Assembly: GCF_004358445.1 (NCBI RefSeq)
Contig: NZ_CP037951.1
Location: 3,607,001-3,671,000, forward strand
Direction of reading: 5' to 3'
Length of the DNA stretch: 64,000 bases
From: Parashewanella tropica
GTDB lineage: Bacteria; Pseudomonadota; Gammaproteobacteria; Enterobacterales; Shewanellaceae
Part shown: positions 1-8,440 of the stretch, one piece after another
Position numbering within the stretch: position 1 is the stretch's first letter
Layout of the letters: the number at the start of each line of letters is the position of its first letter
Translations under genes and position numbers: made by a program
Notes under the pieces: model-generated
Database searches by the model: none
What the model was told of the DNA's origin: nothing
The model's input: the letters and a program-made list of their open reading frames with translations, nothing else

Positions 1-368
1 AATAATACAGAGCCATCATCAGGAGCATCCACGCCTACACCTTGAGATAAACTTTTAAATGAGGCCAGCGATATCGTAGTAAACTTTAGAAATGGTGTTT
101 TTCTGATGTAGGTATTTATAAGAGAGCTTTTACCTCCAGAATAGGGGGAAGTTATCGCAATTTCTTTGATTGTTTGTTTTCTATTTATCAGGGCTTCGTT
201 TAGCATGTCAATATATGAATCAACATACTTAGCATCGTCAGTCGGACATAAATCTGGAAGCTTGGAAGAATTTGTTGTTGCAGGGTTCTCACACCGTTTG
301 AGAATTGACCAGCATATTGTGATCATTCCTTTTTTGATGACAGCTACAAAGCTTTGAAATTTTGGCAC
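1..368 (-). CDS. YobI-like P-loop NTPase, N-terminal part (runs off the window)
   Basis: This minus-strand reading frame is open from the left edge. I translated it by hand. After a short N-terminal stretch it reads LCPTDDAKYVDSYIDML, then IAITSPYSGGKSSLINTYI, a Walker A loop (GGKSS), then FTTISLASF. That order, a TPTDD-like motif before a P-loop and an ISLASF strand after it, is typical of the YobI-type P-loop ATPases. A GTG at 368 has an AAGGA six bases upstream; the first ATG is at 326 and also has AAGGA close by, so the start is open. The gene is divergent from the TnsD-like gene and sits inside the transposon, so it is probably cargo. Related large NTPases turn up in defence settings, but no function can be shown from this fragment. 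Confidence 0.7.
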   Translation of the reverse strand, partial: MPKFQSFVAVIKKGMITICWSILKRCENPATTNSSKLPDLCPTDDAKYVDSYIDMLNEALINRKQTIKEIAITSPYSGGKSSLINTYIRKTPFLKFTTISLASFKSLSQGVGVDAPDDGSVL

Positions 369-618
369 ACCTTTTCCTTGTTATTCACATCCTAATACCA
401 ACTATTGGGGTCAAACCTATCTTTTCAAGACATTACTTATCAGAGCAACCATTTAGTTCTGTATTCAAGCTTCTCATAGTCTGAATTTATAATGATGGAT
501 ATATATCAACTTATTAGTAAATTCATTAAATTAACCATTAACATTAATTCATAACCATTGATATAAAGAACGACAGACTGTATCAAGCACTTATCATTAA
601 CCAATTTTCTGTAACTGC
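369..618. other. Divergent intergenic region between YobI-like and TnsD-like genes
   Basis: About 250 AT-rich bases separate two divergent genes and must hold both promoters. Short direct repeats of the type AACCATT occur around 533-560. I see no clear TnsB site here, so this is not the distal transposon end. Confidence 0.5.
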
Positions 619-2385
619 TTGAAATTACTCAATCGTTTATACCCTCAACCTAGCGAGCTTCTGCCTAGCTATTTGCATCGACTGGCAAACGGCAATGGCT
701 ATAGGAATATTCAAACCTTGATGAAGCTATTAGGGGAGGAGCTGGTTAACACAAGAGTACCGAGTAAACGATTATTCTTTGGTGGTTTTGATACTGAAAA
801 GTTGGCAAGCCTGGTAAACCAGCCTCATCAACAAATTGAATCAAGACAGCTAATAAAACATGGGGCAACTCGCTTCAGCTATATGGAACAACATTTCTTA
901 GCTAAAGCCTTCGACTTCACTTACTTAAAAGTTTGCCCTCATTGCTATTTTGAAGCATCCACATTCAATCTTCTTAACAGCTTAAAGGTGAAAAGCTGTT
1001 GTACTAAGCATCGGTGTAGCCTGCTTTCAATCAATCCCGATAACGGGAAGAAACTGAGTTGGAGTACCCATCACCTGAAAACGAAATTACCTGAGTGGGT
1101 AAAACACATTCCAGCCAAAGCAATAACCGAGCAAGAATTCCTACTAAACCAACATATTGAATGCTTATGGGGACAACAGCCAAGCTCGATTTATCCTGTT
1201 GTAAATAACTTGAACTTGTCGGACTTTATCGATGTCTGTAGTTTTTTATCTCACTTTCACTTGAGAGCATTTCCTGCTCACAAAAGTTCCGACAACCCAT
1301 TTTTAATCACTCACGATTACTTGTGTGATTGGCCGAACAAGTTCTATGAGTTACTCGATTACTTTCAAAAGCATCCAATGAGAACGAAAGGGCTTACTGG
1401 AATAAGAAATTGCTACAGAGATTTGTATGATGATCTTTGTTCTACTGAAAACAGCCAATCTGATGGCTACCGACTTTTAAAACAAGCCTTTGATCAGTTT
1501 ATTCAATCACATTTTAGCAATGGTAATTTCAACGCCAACATAACTCTTATTGATAGCGATATTCTCTCATCAAGAGCCTTTGTAAACCAAACACAAGCAA
1601 TGGCAGTTCTTGATGTTCCAGTATCTAAGTTTAAAGTTCTACTCAGAGAGTCCTTCCTTAAAGCTAAAACTGTCCTGAAAAATGGCGATGCTATGTATGC
1701 TCGCTCAGACATCACCACACTCAAAACTCGCCTAGAAAGGTGCTTAAGTTTAGAGTGTACGGCCAAGCTACTTGGCTTGAGTCAATACCGCTTAAAGCTT
1801 TTGATTAATGGCGGGATCATCAAGCCGTTACTTAAACCAACCAAAACCAATAGGGACTGGCTTATTGAAAATGAAGAATTGGAAATCTTCGTCAAAAGGT
1901 TAGTCTCCTGTGCTCAATTGAAAGTAACCAAATCAAACAAGCATCAAATTAAACAATTTCAATTTTTTGGTATGGATTTTTTAGAGCTGGTGAAGCAAAT
2001 GCTAGATGGGCAGATAGCTTATACCTACAACCCTCTCAAACGCTCTCCTATGGCATTTAAACAGTTTATTCCAGTGAGAAGTAAGCATGAACAGCCAGAT
2101 CCTGAATGGTTATCACCAGCTGAAGCCTGCACCTATTTAGAAGTAAACAAAAATGTGATTTACGAACTACTCAAAAAGAACTTTATCAAAGGCAAGAAGA
2201 AAAGCGTAAAGCGAACCGCCAGACCAGTGCTTCATATTCACAAAGCCAGCGCCATTGAGTTCAAAAACGCATACCAGTTAAGGCATCAAATCCACGAACC
2301 TGAACGCCATACAATTGTTCACGGGAAAAATGTTGATGGGTTTATGATTAACTTGTATCAGAGAATCAACCAAACAATAATCTAG
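619..2385 (+). CDS. tnsD: TnsD-like TniQ-family target-selection protein (long TniQ)
   Basis: 588 aa starting at a TTG. A TAA lies seven codons upstream in frame and no ATG intervenes, so TTG is the best start. The N-terminus (YPQPSELLPSYLHRLANGNGY) matches the TniQ family opening. A zinc-finger-like CPHC followed by C and CxxxH lies near residues 112-137. The C-terminal half has three segments that look like helix-turn-helix folds, near residues 325-370, 375-425 and 495-545; the last (WLSPAEACTYLEVNKNVIYELL) resembles MerR/excisionase-type domains. In Tn7 the long TniQ relative TnsD binds a fixed chromosomal att site, so here it probably recognises parE. It stands apart from the short TniQ of the cas operon. 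The homing role is inference; family membership is well supported. Confidence 0.85.
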   Translation: MKLLNRLYPQPSELLPSYLHRLANGNGYRNIQTLMKLLGEELVNTRVPSKRLFFGGFDTEKLASLVNQPHQQIESRQLIKHGATRFSYMEQHFLAKAFDFTYLKVCPHCYFEASTFNLLNSLKVKSCCTKHRCSLLSINPDNGKKLSWSTHHLKTKLPEWVKHIPAKAITEQEFLLNQHIECLWGQQPSSIYPVVNNLNLSDFIDVCSFLSHFHLRAFPAHKSSDNPFLITHDYLCDWPNKFYELLDYFQKHPMRTKGLTGIRNCYRDLYDDLCSTENSQSDGYRLLKQAFDQFIQSHFSNGNFNANITLIDSDILSSRAFVNQTQAMAVLDVPVSKFKVLLRESFLKAKTVLKNGDAMYARSDITTLKTRLERCLSLECTAKLLGLSQYRLKLLINGGIIKPLLKPTKTNRDWLIENEELEIFVKRLVSCAQLKVTKSNKHQIKQFQFFGMDFLELVKQMLDGQIAYTYNPLKRSPMAFKQFIPVRSKHEQPDPEWLSPAEACTYLEVNKNVIYELLKKNFIKGKKKSVKRTARPVLHIHKASAIEFKNAYQLRHQIHEPERHTIVHGKNVDGFMINLYQRINQTII

Positions 2386-2473
2386 ATAAAAGTATAAGCA
2401 TTAACAATGAGTTACTAAAACTATTACATGATAACGAGTAGAATCATGTTAAAAGCTTTGAAAAGAGGTGGGA

Positions 2474-2836
2474 ATGAATCTAGCTCAGAAAACTAACCAG
2501 CCCCAAGGTTGTATTATTCCGGAAGGGTGGGTCATTCTGAAAATAACTAATGACGAAGAAAACCCATTCTATAAAGTATTTTCCAGCTGGGATGAACCGT
2601 TTCAAGATAAGTGGCGTCTATCATCTGGTGCAGACCTTTGTGAGCTTGTTGAAAACGAAAAAGCGTACATTTGGCCGCAATCGTCAGGCTCAGTTTATTG
2701 GCTTCCAAAGGGCGCTCAGGGTAATTGCACTTTATCGAATTCACAAAAGCTGGAAGAGTTTCTGAGGCTAGATGGTGTTGAGAGTGTAGAACTAAACTCT
2801 GGCTTAATCTCACAAGATAAGGAGGAATTACAATGA
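2474..2836 (+). CDS. Hypothetical protein of the transposon
   Basis: 120 aa starting at ATG 2474 behind GAGGTGGGA; a GTG two codons earlier is the alternative. The protein is acidic, rich in Trp, Pro and Gly (GWVILKITNDEENPFYKVFSSW), and has no signal peptide or membrane segment. I do not recognise the family. Its TGA overlaps the ATG of the next gene, so the two are probably translationally coupled. It lies 88 bp after the TnsD-like gene and could be co-transcribed with it. It may be cargo or an accessory gene. Confidence 0.65.
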   Translation: MNLAQKTNQPQGCIIPEGWVILKITNDEENPFYKVFSSWDEPFQDKWRLSSGADLCELVENEKAYIWPQSSGSVYWLPKGAQGNCTLSNSQKLEEFLRLDGVESVELNSGLISQDKEELQ

Positions 2837-3027
2837 AAGCATATCACGCCATCATTGTGTTTCTTTTGCTTACTCTTGCTTATGTTTTTGTATTGTCGCT
2901 GCCAATTTATTTTTTGTGGAATTGGCTTATGCCCAGCTTATTTCATCTTCCCAAGATTGAGTATCTGCAATGCATAGGATTGCTTTTCATCATCATGTTA
3001 GCGAGAGGCTTTTTTTCGAATGGATAA
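2833..3027 (+). CDS. Small two-helix membrane protein
   Basis: 64 aa, starting at an ATG that overlaps the stop of the upstream gene (ATGA) and preceded by a strong GGAGG at 2820-2824. There are two hydrophobic stretches, about residues 5-33 and 43-60, with a charged C-terminal end (ARGFFSNG). This gives a small inner-membrane protein with two predicted helices. The coupling suggests a partnership with the 120-aa protein before it. I do not recognise the family; the strong ribosome site and the overlap are the main reasons to call it real. Confidence 0.65.
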   Translation: MKAYHAIIVFLLLTLAYVFVLSLPIYFLWNWLMPSLFHLPKIEYLQCIGLLFIIMLARGFFSNG

Positions 3028-3050
3028 GTGATGATGACACAAAACTAAAC

Positions 3051-3068
3051 ATAGCCATCCGTGGCTAT
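3051..3068 (-). terminator. Hairpin at the end of the CRISPR array
   Basis: A perfect inverted repeat (ATAGCCA, 4-base loop, TGGCTAT) follows the last repeat directly. On the minus strand it is followed by GTTTAGTTTTG, which is T-rich but not a clean U-run. It probably ends the pre-crRNA. It could also act on the plus strand for the small membrane gene ending at 3027. Confidence 0.55.
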
Positions 3069-3336
3069 TTGATGTGCTACCTGTGCGGTAGGTCACCAAA
3101 ATTATCATAAACAAAACTTTTCACATTTATTTTCGGCTACCTGTGCGGTAGGTCACTACTCATACGTCATGTTGTATGATTTGCACCAATTTTCGGCTAC
3201 CTGTGCGGTAGGTCACTCACTTTTACTATTGAGCGATTCACTGGTAATATTTTCGGCTACCTGTGCGGTAGGTCACCTTGCCCCCTAGCTTATTGATAGA
3301 TTTCATGAATTTTCGGCTACCTGTGCGGTAGGTCAC
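3069..3336 (-). CRISPR. Type I-F CRISPR array, 5 repeats and 4 spacers of 32 bp
   Basis: Repeats are 28 bp at 3309-3336, 3249-3276, 3189-3216, 3129-3156 and 3069-3096, read on the minus strand downstream of cas6. The first 20 bases are GTGACCTACCGCACAGGTAG, which contain the CTACC/GGTAG stem with a 5-base loop; the last 8 are CCGAAAAT, the expected 5' handle after Cas6 cleavage. All four spacers are exactly 32 bp. In the leader-distal repeat the first 20 bases are intact but the last 8 read CACATCAA. That copy can still give the fourth crRNA its 3' hairpin but not a normal handle to anything downstream. By eye none of the spacers matches the end of parE. Confidence 0.97.
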
Positions 3337-3459
3337 TAGAGATACACCAGAAGAAATCATTATATATCTGGCAGTTATTTTCATTTACCCCTAAATACCA
3401 ATCTATTTTCAACATAACTTAACCTACTAATATGTAAACAAATAAAATACTCGTAAAAA
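3337..3459 (-). promoter_or_regulatory. CRISPR leader between cas6 and the first repeat
   Basis: A 123-bp AT-rich stretch without genes, located where the leader of the array is expected. I see no further repeat-like sequence in it, so no separate atypical guide lies here. The array may be transcribed from here or by readthrough of the cas operon. Confidence 0.5.
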
Positions 3460-4068
3460 TTAATGGTTAAAACTTAGATCAGGCACAGTTCCCATTAATA
3501 CCCGATTTGAAGCTAAGCCATAATGACCAAAGTCACAATTTGCGGCATTACCTACGGCAGATTTTTTTTGAATATACAAAGGAAAAGCTTTATGGCTGCT
3601 TGTGCTTTGAACTATCAACTTATGAAAGTGGCTAAACTCTCTTTCGATAAACCCAAGCTTGGGCTGATACTCTCTACCACCTTTTTCAGCTCTTTTTTGG
3701 CATCGTTCAATTCGACGCTGTCGTTCTCGCAACGTATTTTTAGCAATACCATTATTTCTTATATATTGAACTTCTCTTAAACCGTTAGGGACTTCTTCGA
3801 CATCTGAAACAAAGAACAGCCCATCTTCATTCATCATATTGAAATATCGGTTTTTTCTAAATGATTCAAGGTTTCTGTAATTATTAGATACAAAACCGAT
3901 TTGTCCCCCGATACTTGAATCAGACCAGTCAGGAAAAGATACTCCAATGTTTGTTTCTCCGTTGTGACTGACAACACCATGCAAGACCGAAACGCACCTT
4001 GCCGCTAATAATGAATTAGTAGCATTTTCGGGTAAATACTTGACCATAAAATAGTAACGATTACACAT
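3460..4068 (-). CDS. cas6f: Cas6f (Csy4) crRNA endoribonuclease
   Basis: 202 aa from ATG 4068; a GTG two codons upstream (4074) is the alternative. The N-terminal VLHGVVSHNGETNIGVSFP aligns with the Csy4 segment carrying the catalytic histidine. The Ser of VQSTSSH and the Tyr of GHYGLAS near the C-terminus match the other Csy4 active-site residues. An Arg-rich helix near residues 115-130 (RERQRRIERCQKR) suits binding of the repeat hairpin. The protein should cut pre-crRNA after the hairpin and stay bound to the 3' end in the Cascade. It is the last gene of the tniQ-cas8/5-cas7-cas6 series and starts within a few bases of the cas7 stop, followed by the array. Confidence 0.93.
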   Translation of the reverse strand: MCNRYYFMVKYLPENATNSLLAARCVSVLHGVVSHNGETNIGVSFPDWSDSSIGGQIGFVSNNYRNLESFRKNRYFNMMNEDGLFFVSDVEEVPNGLREVQYIRNNGIAKNTLRERQRRIERCQKRAEKGGREYQPKLGFIEREFSHFHKLIVQSTSSHKAFPLYIQKKSAVGNAANCDFGHYGLASNRVLMGTVPDLSFNH

Positions 4069-4074
4069 AATCAC

Positions 4075-5121
4075 TTACCTCATGCTTTTATCACTTTTAC
4101 GATTAAAAACGCCACCTTTGACAAGCATCGACATCAAATAGTGGATTTCGTTTGATATCTCGTCCTCCCCTAGTTGGTTGTATCTTAAAAAACGAATATA
4201 AAATGGAACCTTAGGTAATAGAGAATAAACATCTTGTTTACTTCTGGGTGTCCTTAGCGCAATATGCTGCCCGTGAACAGCACCATATTCACTCACTCGG
4301 ATTGGGTCTTCTGTGTCAATCCAGTCATCAATCAATTGAATTCCTGCACCCACTTTGTACTTGGTTAAACATACGGTCCTTTGATTTGAATTAAGGCTCG
4401 TTTCTGCAAACGTGGGCTCTTTGTCTGCTCTACGTTCTGCTTCTGAAAGGACTAGCTGGCTTGGGATTACCTCTTGCAGAGTCTCAGCCCTAATTTTGAC
4501 TTTAATTTGTAGTGTTACAGTACCAGTAGATGACAACGCTGTATCAATAAGAGCTGTTAATTCATTTAACGCATCTTGATAACCTTCCCAGCCATAATTC
4601 CATTGTAGGGATTGAATTTTTTTTATTTTTATTAACAGGTTGCCTCTACGTTTAATTGATAACGTGATAGGCTGGTCTGATTCAAGATTATCCCAGAGCC
4701 ATTTACCCCGCAGGATATTTTTCGCATAGCGCTTTGCTAATTCGTGGTATCCATTTTGATCCTTATAGCTTTTTGCGAAACGCTGGAGGTACTTAGAAAC
4801 TTTCAGATCATCATGCCCATGAGGCTTAAAGCTATCCGCTCGAAGCTTTAATGAAAATTTACAATAAAGCCATTTGGCCTCATAAGGCACATGACAATAT
4901 GGAGCACAGTGAAGCTGCGGTCGCCCTAGCTCATAAGCATTTACATTTTTAATGACCCCTTGCTCTCGATGCCCCTCACTGAAAGCTGAAGTTGGTGAAT
5001 TTGCTACTAGGTTGACGATAGCAACTGGTAATTTGACATCAGAATCTGCTGACTTACAGTAAAAAATAGCGGGGGATGGGCGTATTGAACCGCTATAAGA
5101 TAAGCTCAAAGGGATATCCAC
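4075..5121 (-). CDS. cas7f: Cas7f (Csy3) Cascade backbone protein
   Basis: 348 aa, the usual size for Csy3. The opening MDIPLSLSYSGSIRPSPAIFY and internal WLWDNLES, KYKVGAGIQLIDDW and SYSG-type segments are characteristic of type I-F Cas7. Six copies of this protein normally coat the crRNA spacer. In CAST complexes the copy next to Cas6 also contacts the TniQ dimer. It lies 13 bp after cas8/5 and six bases before the cas6 ATG, in one operon. Nothing suggests truncation. Confidence 0.93.
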   Translation of the reverse strand: MDIPLSLSYSGSIRPSPAIFYCKSADSDVKLPVAIVNLVANSPTSAFSEGHREQGVIKNVNAYELGRPQLHCAPYCHVPYEAKWLYCKFSLKLRADSFKPHGHDDLKVSKYLQRFAKSYKDQNGYHELAKRYAKNILRGKWLWDNLESDQPITLSIKRRGNLLIKIKKIQSLQWNYGWEGYQDALNELTALIDTALSSTGTVTLQIKVKIRAETLQEVIPSQLVLSEAERRADKEPTFAETSLNSNQRTVCLTKYKVGAGIQLIDDWIDTEDPIRVSEYGAVHGQHIALRTPRSKQDVYSLLPKVPFYIRFLRYNQLGEDEISNEIHYLMSMLVKGGVFNRKSDKSMR

Positions 5122-5134
5122 GATATTCCTCCTG

Positions 5135-7186
5135 TTATTTTGTCATCAAAGTGCTGAACTCAGATATTTTGGGTGCCCAAAATGCGTTATCAAAGAAGAA
5201 TTTTAATCCTTTATTATTCGCATCAATCGGATGTACACATTTAGCGATGCCTAATATAGACTCACCAAAACAATGTCTTGAGCTGATAGCCCCCTCTCTA
5301 GATTTCGGCTGCTCTAGGTATGCATAACCGATATGGACGGGCTTTAGCTCCTCGTCTCGTTTAAGTAAACTGGATAACTCAGAAATGCCTCTAAGTCTGT
5401 GATCAGTTGGACATAACCAGCATCCTTTATGCGAAATAAACCTTAAGAATGAAAAGAGTTCTTGAATATTTGAAGTGAGATAAAATTGTTTCTTAATCTT
5501 TTTATCCGAAAGAAAAATTTCACCACCCATGATCCGATCTGGAAATGCGTTGGCTAACACCTCAAGGCTGATGTTTGCTTCCAAGGTATCTTGCAAAGCT
5601 AAACGAAAAACCAAATCAAATTTCATTCTACTTCTTGGAAGGTCGACCAACGCTGGTCGGGCAGGTATATACTGATCCGCTTTGCCATTTATACGATCAC
5701 ATTCAGGTAATGAAGAATTACACTTTACCTGATAAGAATGAACAAATATCGCAACACCGATCACTTTTAAAAAAACACCAGCCCGCCTTAAATTCAGCTC
5801 AAATTCATGAGAAAAACCCGTCAGTGCTATGATTGAAGGCATTCCCCATAGATACAAATTACTTAGAGTATTAATATCTTCAGCCGTTATGTTTTTAACA
5901 TGTAGGTAAGTAAAATTGGATTGAAGGTGTTCATCATGAGCATCTCTGTGATGTAACACATATTTTATTTGGCGCTTTAGCAATTCAAGTAGCTTGGGAT
6001 GGTAAGCAAATTTTTTAGTGGCATCGTTTTCGCTTAATTGCAGGTTAAGTTTGGCGTTCAGCTTAACCGCTAGGCTTGGTGCCTCAGCATTCCCATATTC
6101 GACTAATTCTTTTATCAATGAGCCTTCCCTAAGCTTTTCCTCATCAAGATTGGCATATTTTTTATATCTCAATATTCTGAACAACCACAAGTAGATAACC
6201 CTGCGTATGACTTTAATTGCATCAATACGAGCAAGGCGCTTGGCTCGAAGAGTTAGGTAGCGAACCGAAAATGTAATTTCGTACAGCGCTTTTTTAAACC
6301 GAGTAAAGCTAAGAGCTTTATTATAAAACAGGCTTTCATCAGTGAGTTGGTTAACGTACTTTTCTAACTCTTGATGGTACTTCATCGTATTCGAGTAATA
6401 GCTAAGTACATTTATTCTCCCACCCAATCCTGTAAGCAAACTTCCAGTATTCGTGTATCCCTTTTGAGGGTAAAGAAGGCTCCTATATCTAAGGCTATCA
6501 TTCGCACAGGCTTTTTGAAGTTCTGAAAGCACCCTATGGCTAACAACTGGGGTAATCGCTATATAGTCATCTTTATATGGGAATCTAAGTTGGATGGTAT
6601 TATGAACTTTATTAGGTGAATAAGTTGCCAATGAGCTTTTTAATATTTTAACCACTATGGCTATGTATTGAAGACTGAAGCCAAGATCTAGAAATTGTTC
6701 TATCCAAATAGCTTCACAATTTGCAATTAATTCGGCTAGACAGGTTACTTTTCCATTCCAACAAAATTCTGTGATTAAAGGAAAAGATCTTGTTACACGA
6801 CCACCATTATGAGAATAACTATAAGAAATAGAATGAGAACAATGTTGGCTGCAAACCCCGTTAATCCCTTTACTTAAAACTTTCGCCCTAATAGCCTGAT
6901 CACTTACCCTAATATCAGGGTATTTCGAATTATGTGTATGTATCCAAGCCGATTCTGACAGGGTTACGCCAAAATATTTTTTGTCATTTAAAAACTGCTT
7001 TGCCGAATGAAGATTTAGTAAATCAATGTGTTCATTCTTTGAGTATCCAAGATTTATGAGGATAAGAAACATCTGAGCTTCATAACCTGAAGCGTCGACT
7101 GGTGGATTTGAGGGCTTCAGCCGATCTCGAATTTTGCTATTTCTCAAAGAGACTGTTTCAATATTGAGTAACTCTTTGAGATTCAT
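5135..7186 (-). CDS. cas8f/cas5f: Cas8f/Cas5f fusion, PAM-recognising Cascade subunit
   Basis: 683 aa. A single long protein at this position, directly between tniQ and cas7, is the natural Cas8-Cas5 fusion found in I-F3 transposons; free-standing I-F systems have two genes, csy1 and csy2. It should cap the 5' handle of the crRNA and read the PAM. A Cys/His cluster (VCSQHCSHS) lies near residues 110-120 and CWLCPTDHRLRG near residue 595. The gene starts 4 bp after the tniQ stop. No Cas2-3 nuclease gene is present, so target binding would lead to transposition rather than cleavage. Confidence 0.92.
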   Translation of the reverse strand: MNLKELLNIETVSLRNSKIRDRLKPSNPPVDASGYEAQMFLILINLGYSKNEHIDLLNLHSAKQFLNDKKYFGVTLSESAWIHTHNSKYPDIRVSDQAIRAKVLSKGINGVCSQHCSHSISYSYSHNGGRVTRSFPLITEFCWNGKVTCLAELIANCEAIWIEQFLDLGFSLQYIAIVVKILKSSLATYSPNKVHNTIQLRFPYKDDYIAITPVVSHRVLSELQKACANDSLRYRSLLYPQKGYTNTGSLLTGLGGRINVLSYYSNTMKYHQELEKYVNQLTDESLFYNKALSFTRFKKALYEITFSVRYLTLRAKRLARIDAIKVIRRVIYLWLFRILRYKKYANLDEEKLREGSLIKELVEYGNAEAPSLAVKLNAKLNLQLSENDATKKFAYHPKLLELLKRQIKYVLHHRDAHDEHLQSNFTYLHVKNITAEDINTLSNLYLWGMPSIIALTGFSHEFELNLRRAGVFLKVIGVAIFVHSYQVKCNSSLPECDRINGKADQYIPARPALVDLPRSRMKFDLVFRLALQDTLEANISLEVLANAFPDRIMGGEIFLSDKKIKKQFYLTSNIQELFSFLRFISHKGCWLCPTDHRLRGISELSSLLKRDEELKPVHIGYAYLEQPKSREGAISSRHCFGESILGIAKCVHPIDANNKGLKFFFDNAFWAPKISEFSTLMTK

Positions 7187-7190
7187 CGTT

Positions 7191-8378
7191 TCACCAAGCC
7201 GATATGATGTGATTTGACATGGTAGTGTTTGCGCCTTGCGCTTGGACTAGCTCAATAACCTCTCTCAAGTAAAAAATCGGAATATGAGGCTTGTAAATGG
7301 CCTCAGTTGGGACTCCGAACTTAACTCTCAAGTATCCATCCTCCAGCAGCCGAAACACCTGCTCAACCGATGTTCTTAGTAATAGTGCACTATCCACTTG
7401 ATTAATTAGCGTATCCGCAACATTGGCATGTTCACATTTTGGGTAACGTCTTACTAAGTCAATAAAATAGTTAGTCAACTGTTCTAAAACTAAATTGTTC
7501 ACTTTATCTGTTGATGAAAGCTTCACATTCCGTAATTGATCGCGCCAAATATCGTTTACTGAAATTTGGTTAAATCTTGAAGTCTGCTTTTCAATAGCGT
7601 TACTTTCTTGAGTTTTCAAATAAGACAAGTAATTGTCAGGCCAATTTGAAAAATAGCGATTGAATTTTAAAAGAAAGCACTCATCATCGAGTTCGACACC
7701 ACTACGCTTTGAAAACCACAAATATTTACCGAACTCTAGCGAGAGGTGTTCAGCATTTTCTGGGGATTCAAAAAGCGATGCCGACATAGATTCTTCAATC
7801 TTATTTGGTGGTTTGATTTGCCTGAAATCAAAACCACATGAGCAAAGCTCTACATTTTCATTTTGAATGTAGTTGATATCATTCCCGCATTCAGGACAGT
7901 TAAAAATTAGCTTTACGTGGTGTTTGGGGCAGTGCTGTATAGGCTTTAAGTGCCAAATGAATCGAATATAACTTTTTTCTTGAAGACATTCGGGACAAAC
8001 AGGAATAACTTTCTCTCTAAGCATGATATTTGGAAAAAGCACATTACTTCTTGCTAATGCCGCATAACTTCCAAAATGCTTATTGGTTCTCAACACAGAT
8101 ACTCTTAACAAGCTACTGGGTTGCAAATCACAAAATTCCTCTAGTAGTTTTATCGCTCGTACACGATATGCACTGGAGTTATGTGCTTTATAGAGGTTTA
8201 GTCGTGAGAGAGCCGTCGGCAATATGCCCTTGAGTTTTATATCGTACTCGATAAAAAAAGCATTTAGACTAGACAGAAACAGATTGATTTTTTCAAAACC
8301 ATTACTATGTGCGAGGCGAATGAAGTAACTTTCTAGAGTTTCATCTTTGAAGACACGATTACGAATAAGAAAAGTCAT
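7191..8378 (-). CDS. tniQ: TniQ, Cascade-associated transposition adaptor (short TniQ)
   Basis: 395 aa when started at ATG 8378 (MTFLIRNRVFKDETLESYFIRLAHSNGF), which is how TniQ proteins usually begin; an in-frame start at 8399 is less likely. The length is close to that of TniQ in known I-F3 elements. A zinc-finger region follows at about residues 133-185: CPEC, CPKHH, CPECG and CSCGF. TniQ binds as a dimer at the Cas6 end of the Cascade and recruits TnsC to the crRNA-selected site. It follows tnsC by 62 bp and is tightly joined to cas8/5, so tnsABC, tniQ and cas may form one transcript. Confidence 0.93.
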   Translation of the reverse strand: MTFLIRNRVFKDETLESYFIRLAHSNGFEKINLFLSSLNAFFIEYDIKLKGILPTALSRLNLYKAHNSSAYRVRAIKLLEEFCDLQPSSLLRVSVLRTNKHFGSYAALARSNVLFPNIMLREKVIPVCPECLQEKSYIRFIWHLKPIQHCPKHHVKLIFNCPECGNDINYIQNENVELCSCGFDFRQIKPPNKIEESMSASLFESPENAEHLSLEFGKYLWFSKRSGVELDDECFLLKFNRYFSNWPDNYLSYLKTQESNAIEKQTSRFNQISVNDIWRDQLRNVKLSSTDKVNNLVLEQLTNYFIDLVRRYPKCEHANVADTLINQVDSALLLRTSVEQVFRLLEDGYLRVKFGVPTEAIYKPHIPIFYLREVIELVQAQGANTTMSNHIISAW

Positions 8379-8440
8379 GATGCACAGTCTAATTCGCACC
8401 TTAAAATAAATCGTGACTTACCTCACAAAGTGGGACTTGG

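Noticed and set aside
533-575. AACCATT repeats before the TnsD-like gene as possible distal TnsB sites
   Set aside because: They lack the CATAA core and the ~21-bp spacing seen at the parE end, and coding sequence continues to the left.
3337-3459. Possible separate atypical guide repeat in the leader
   Set aside because: I found no match to the CTACC/GGTAG stem or to the 20-base repeat core.
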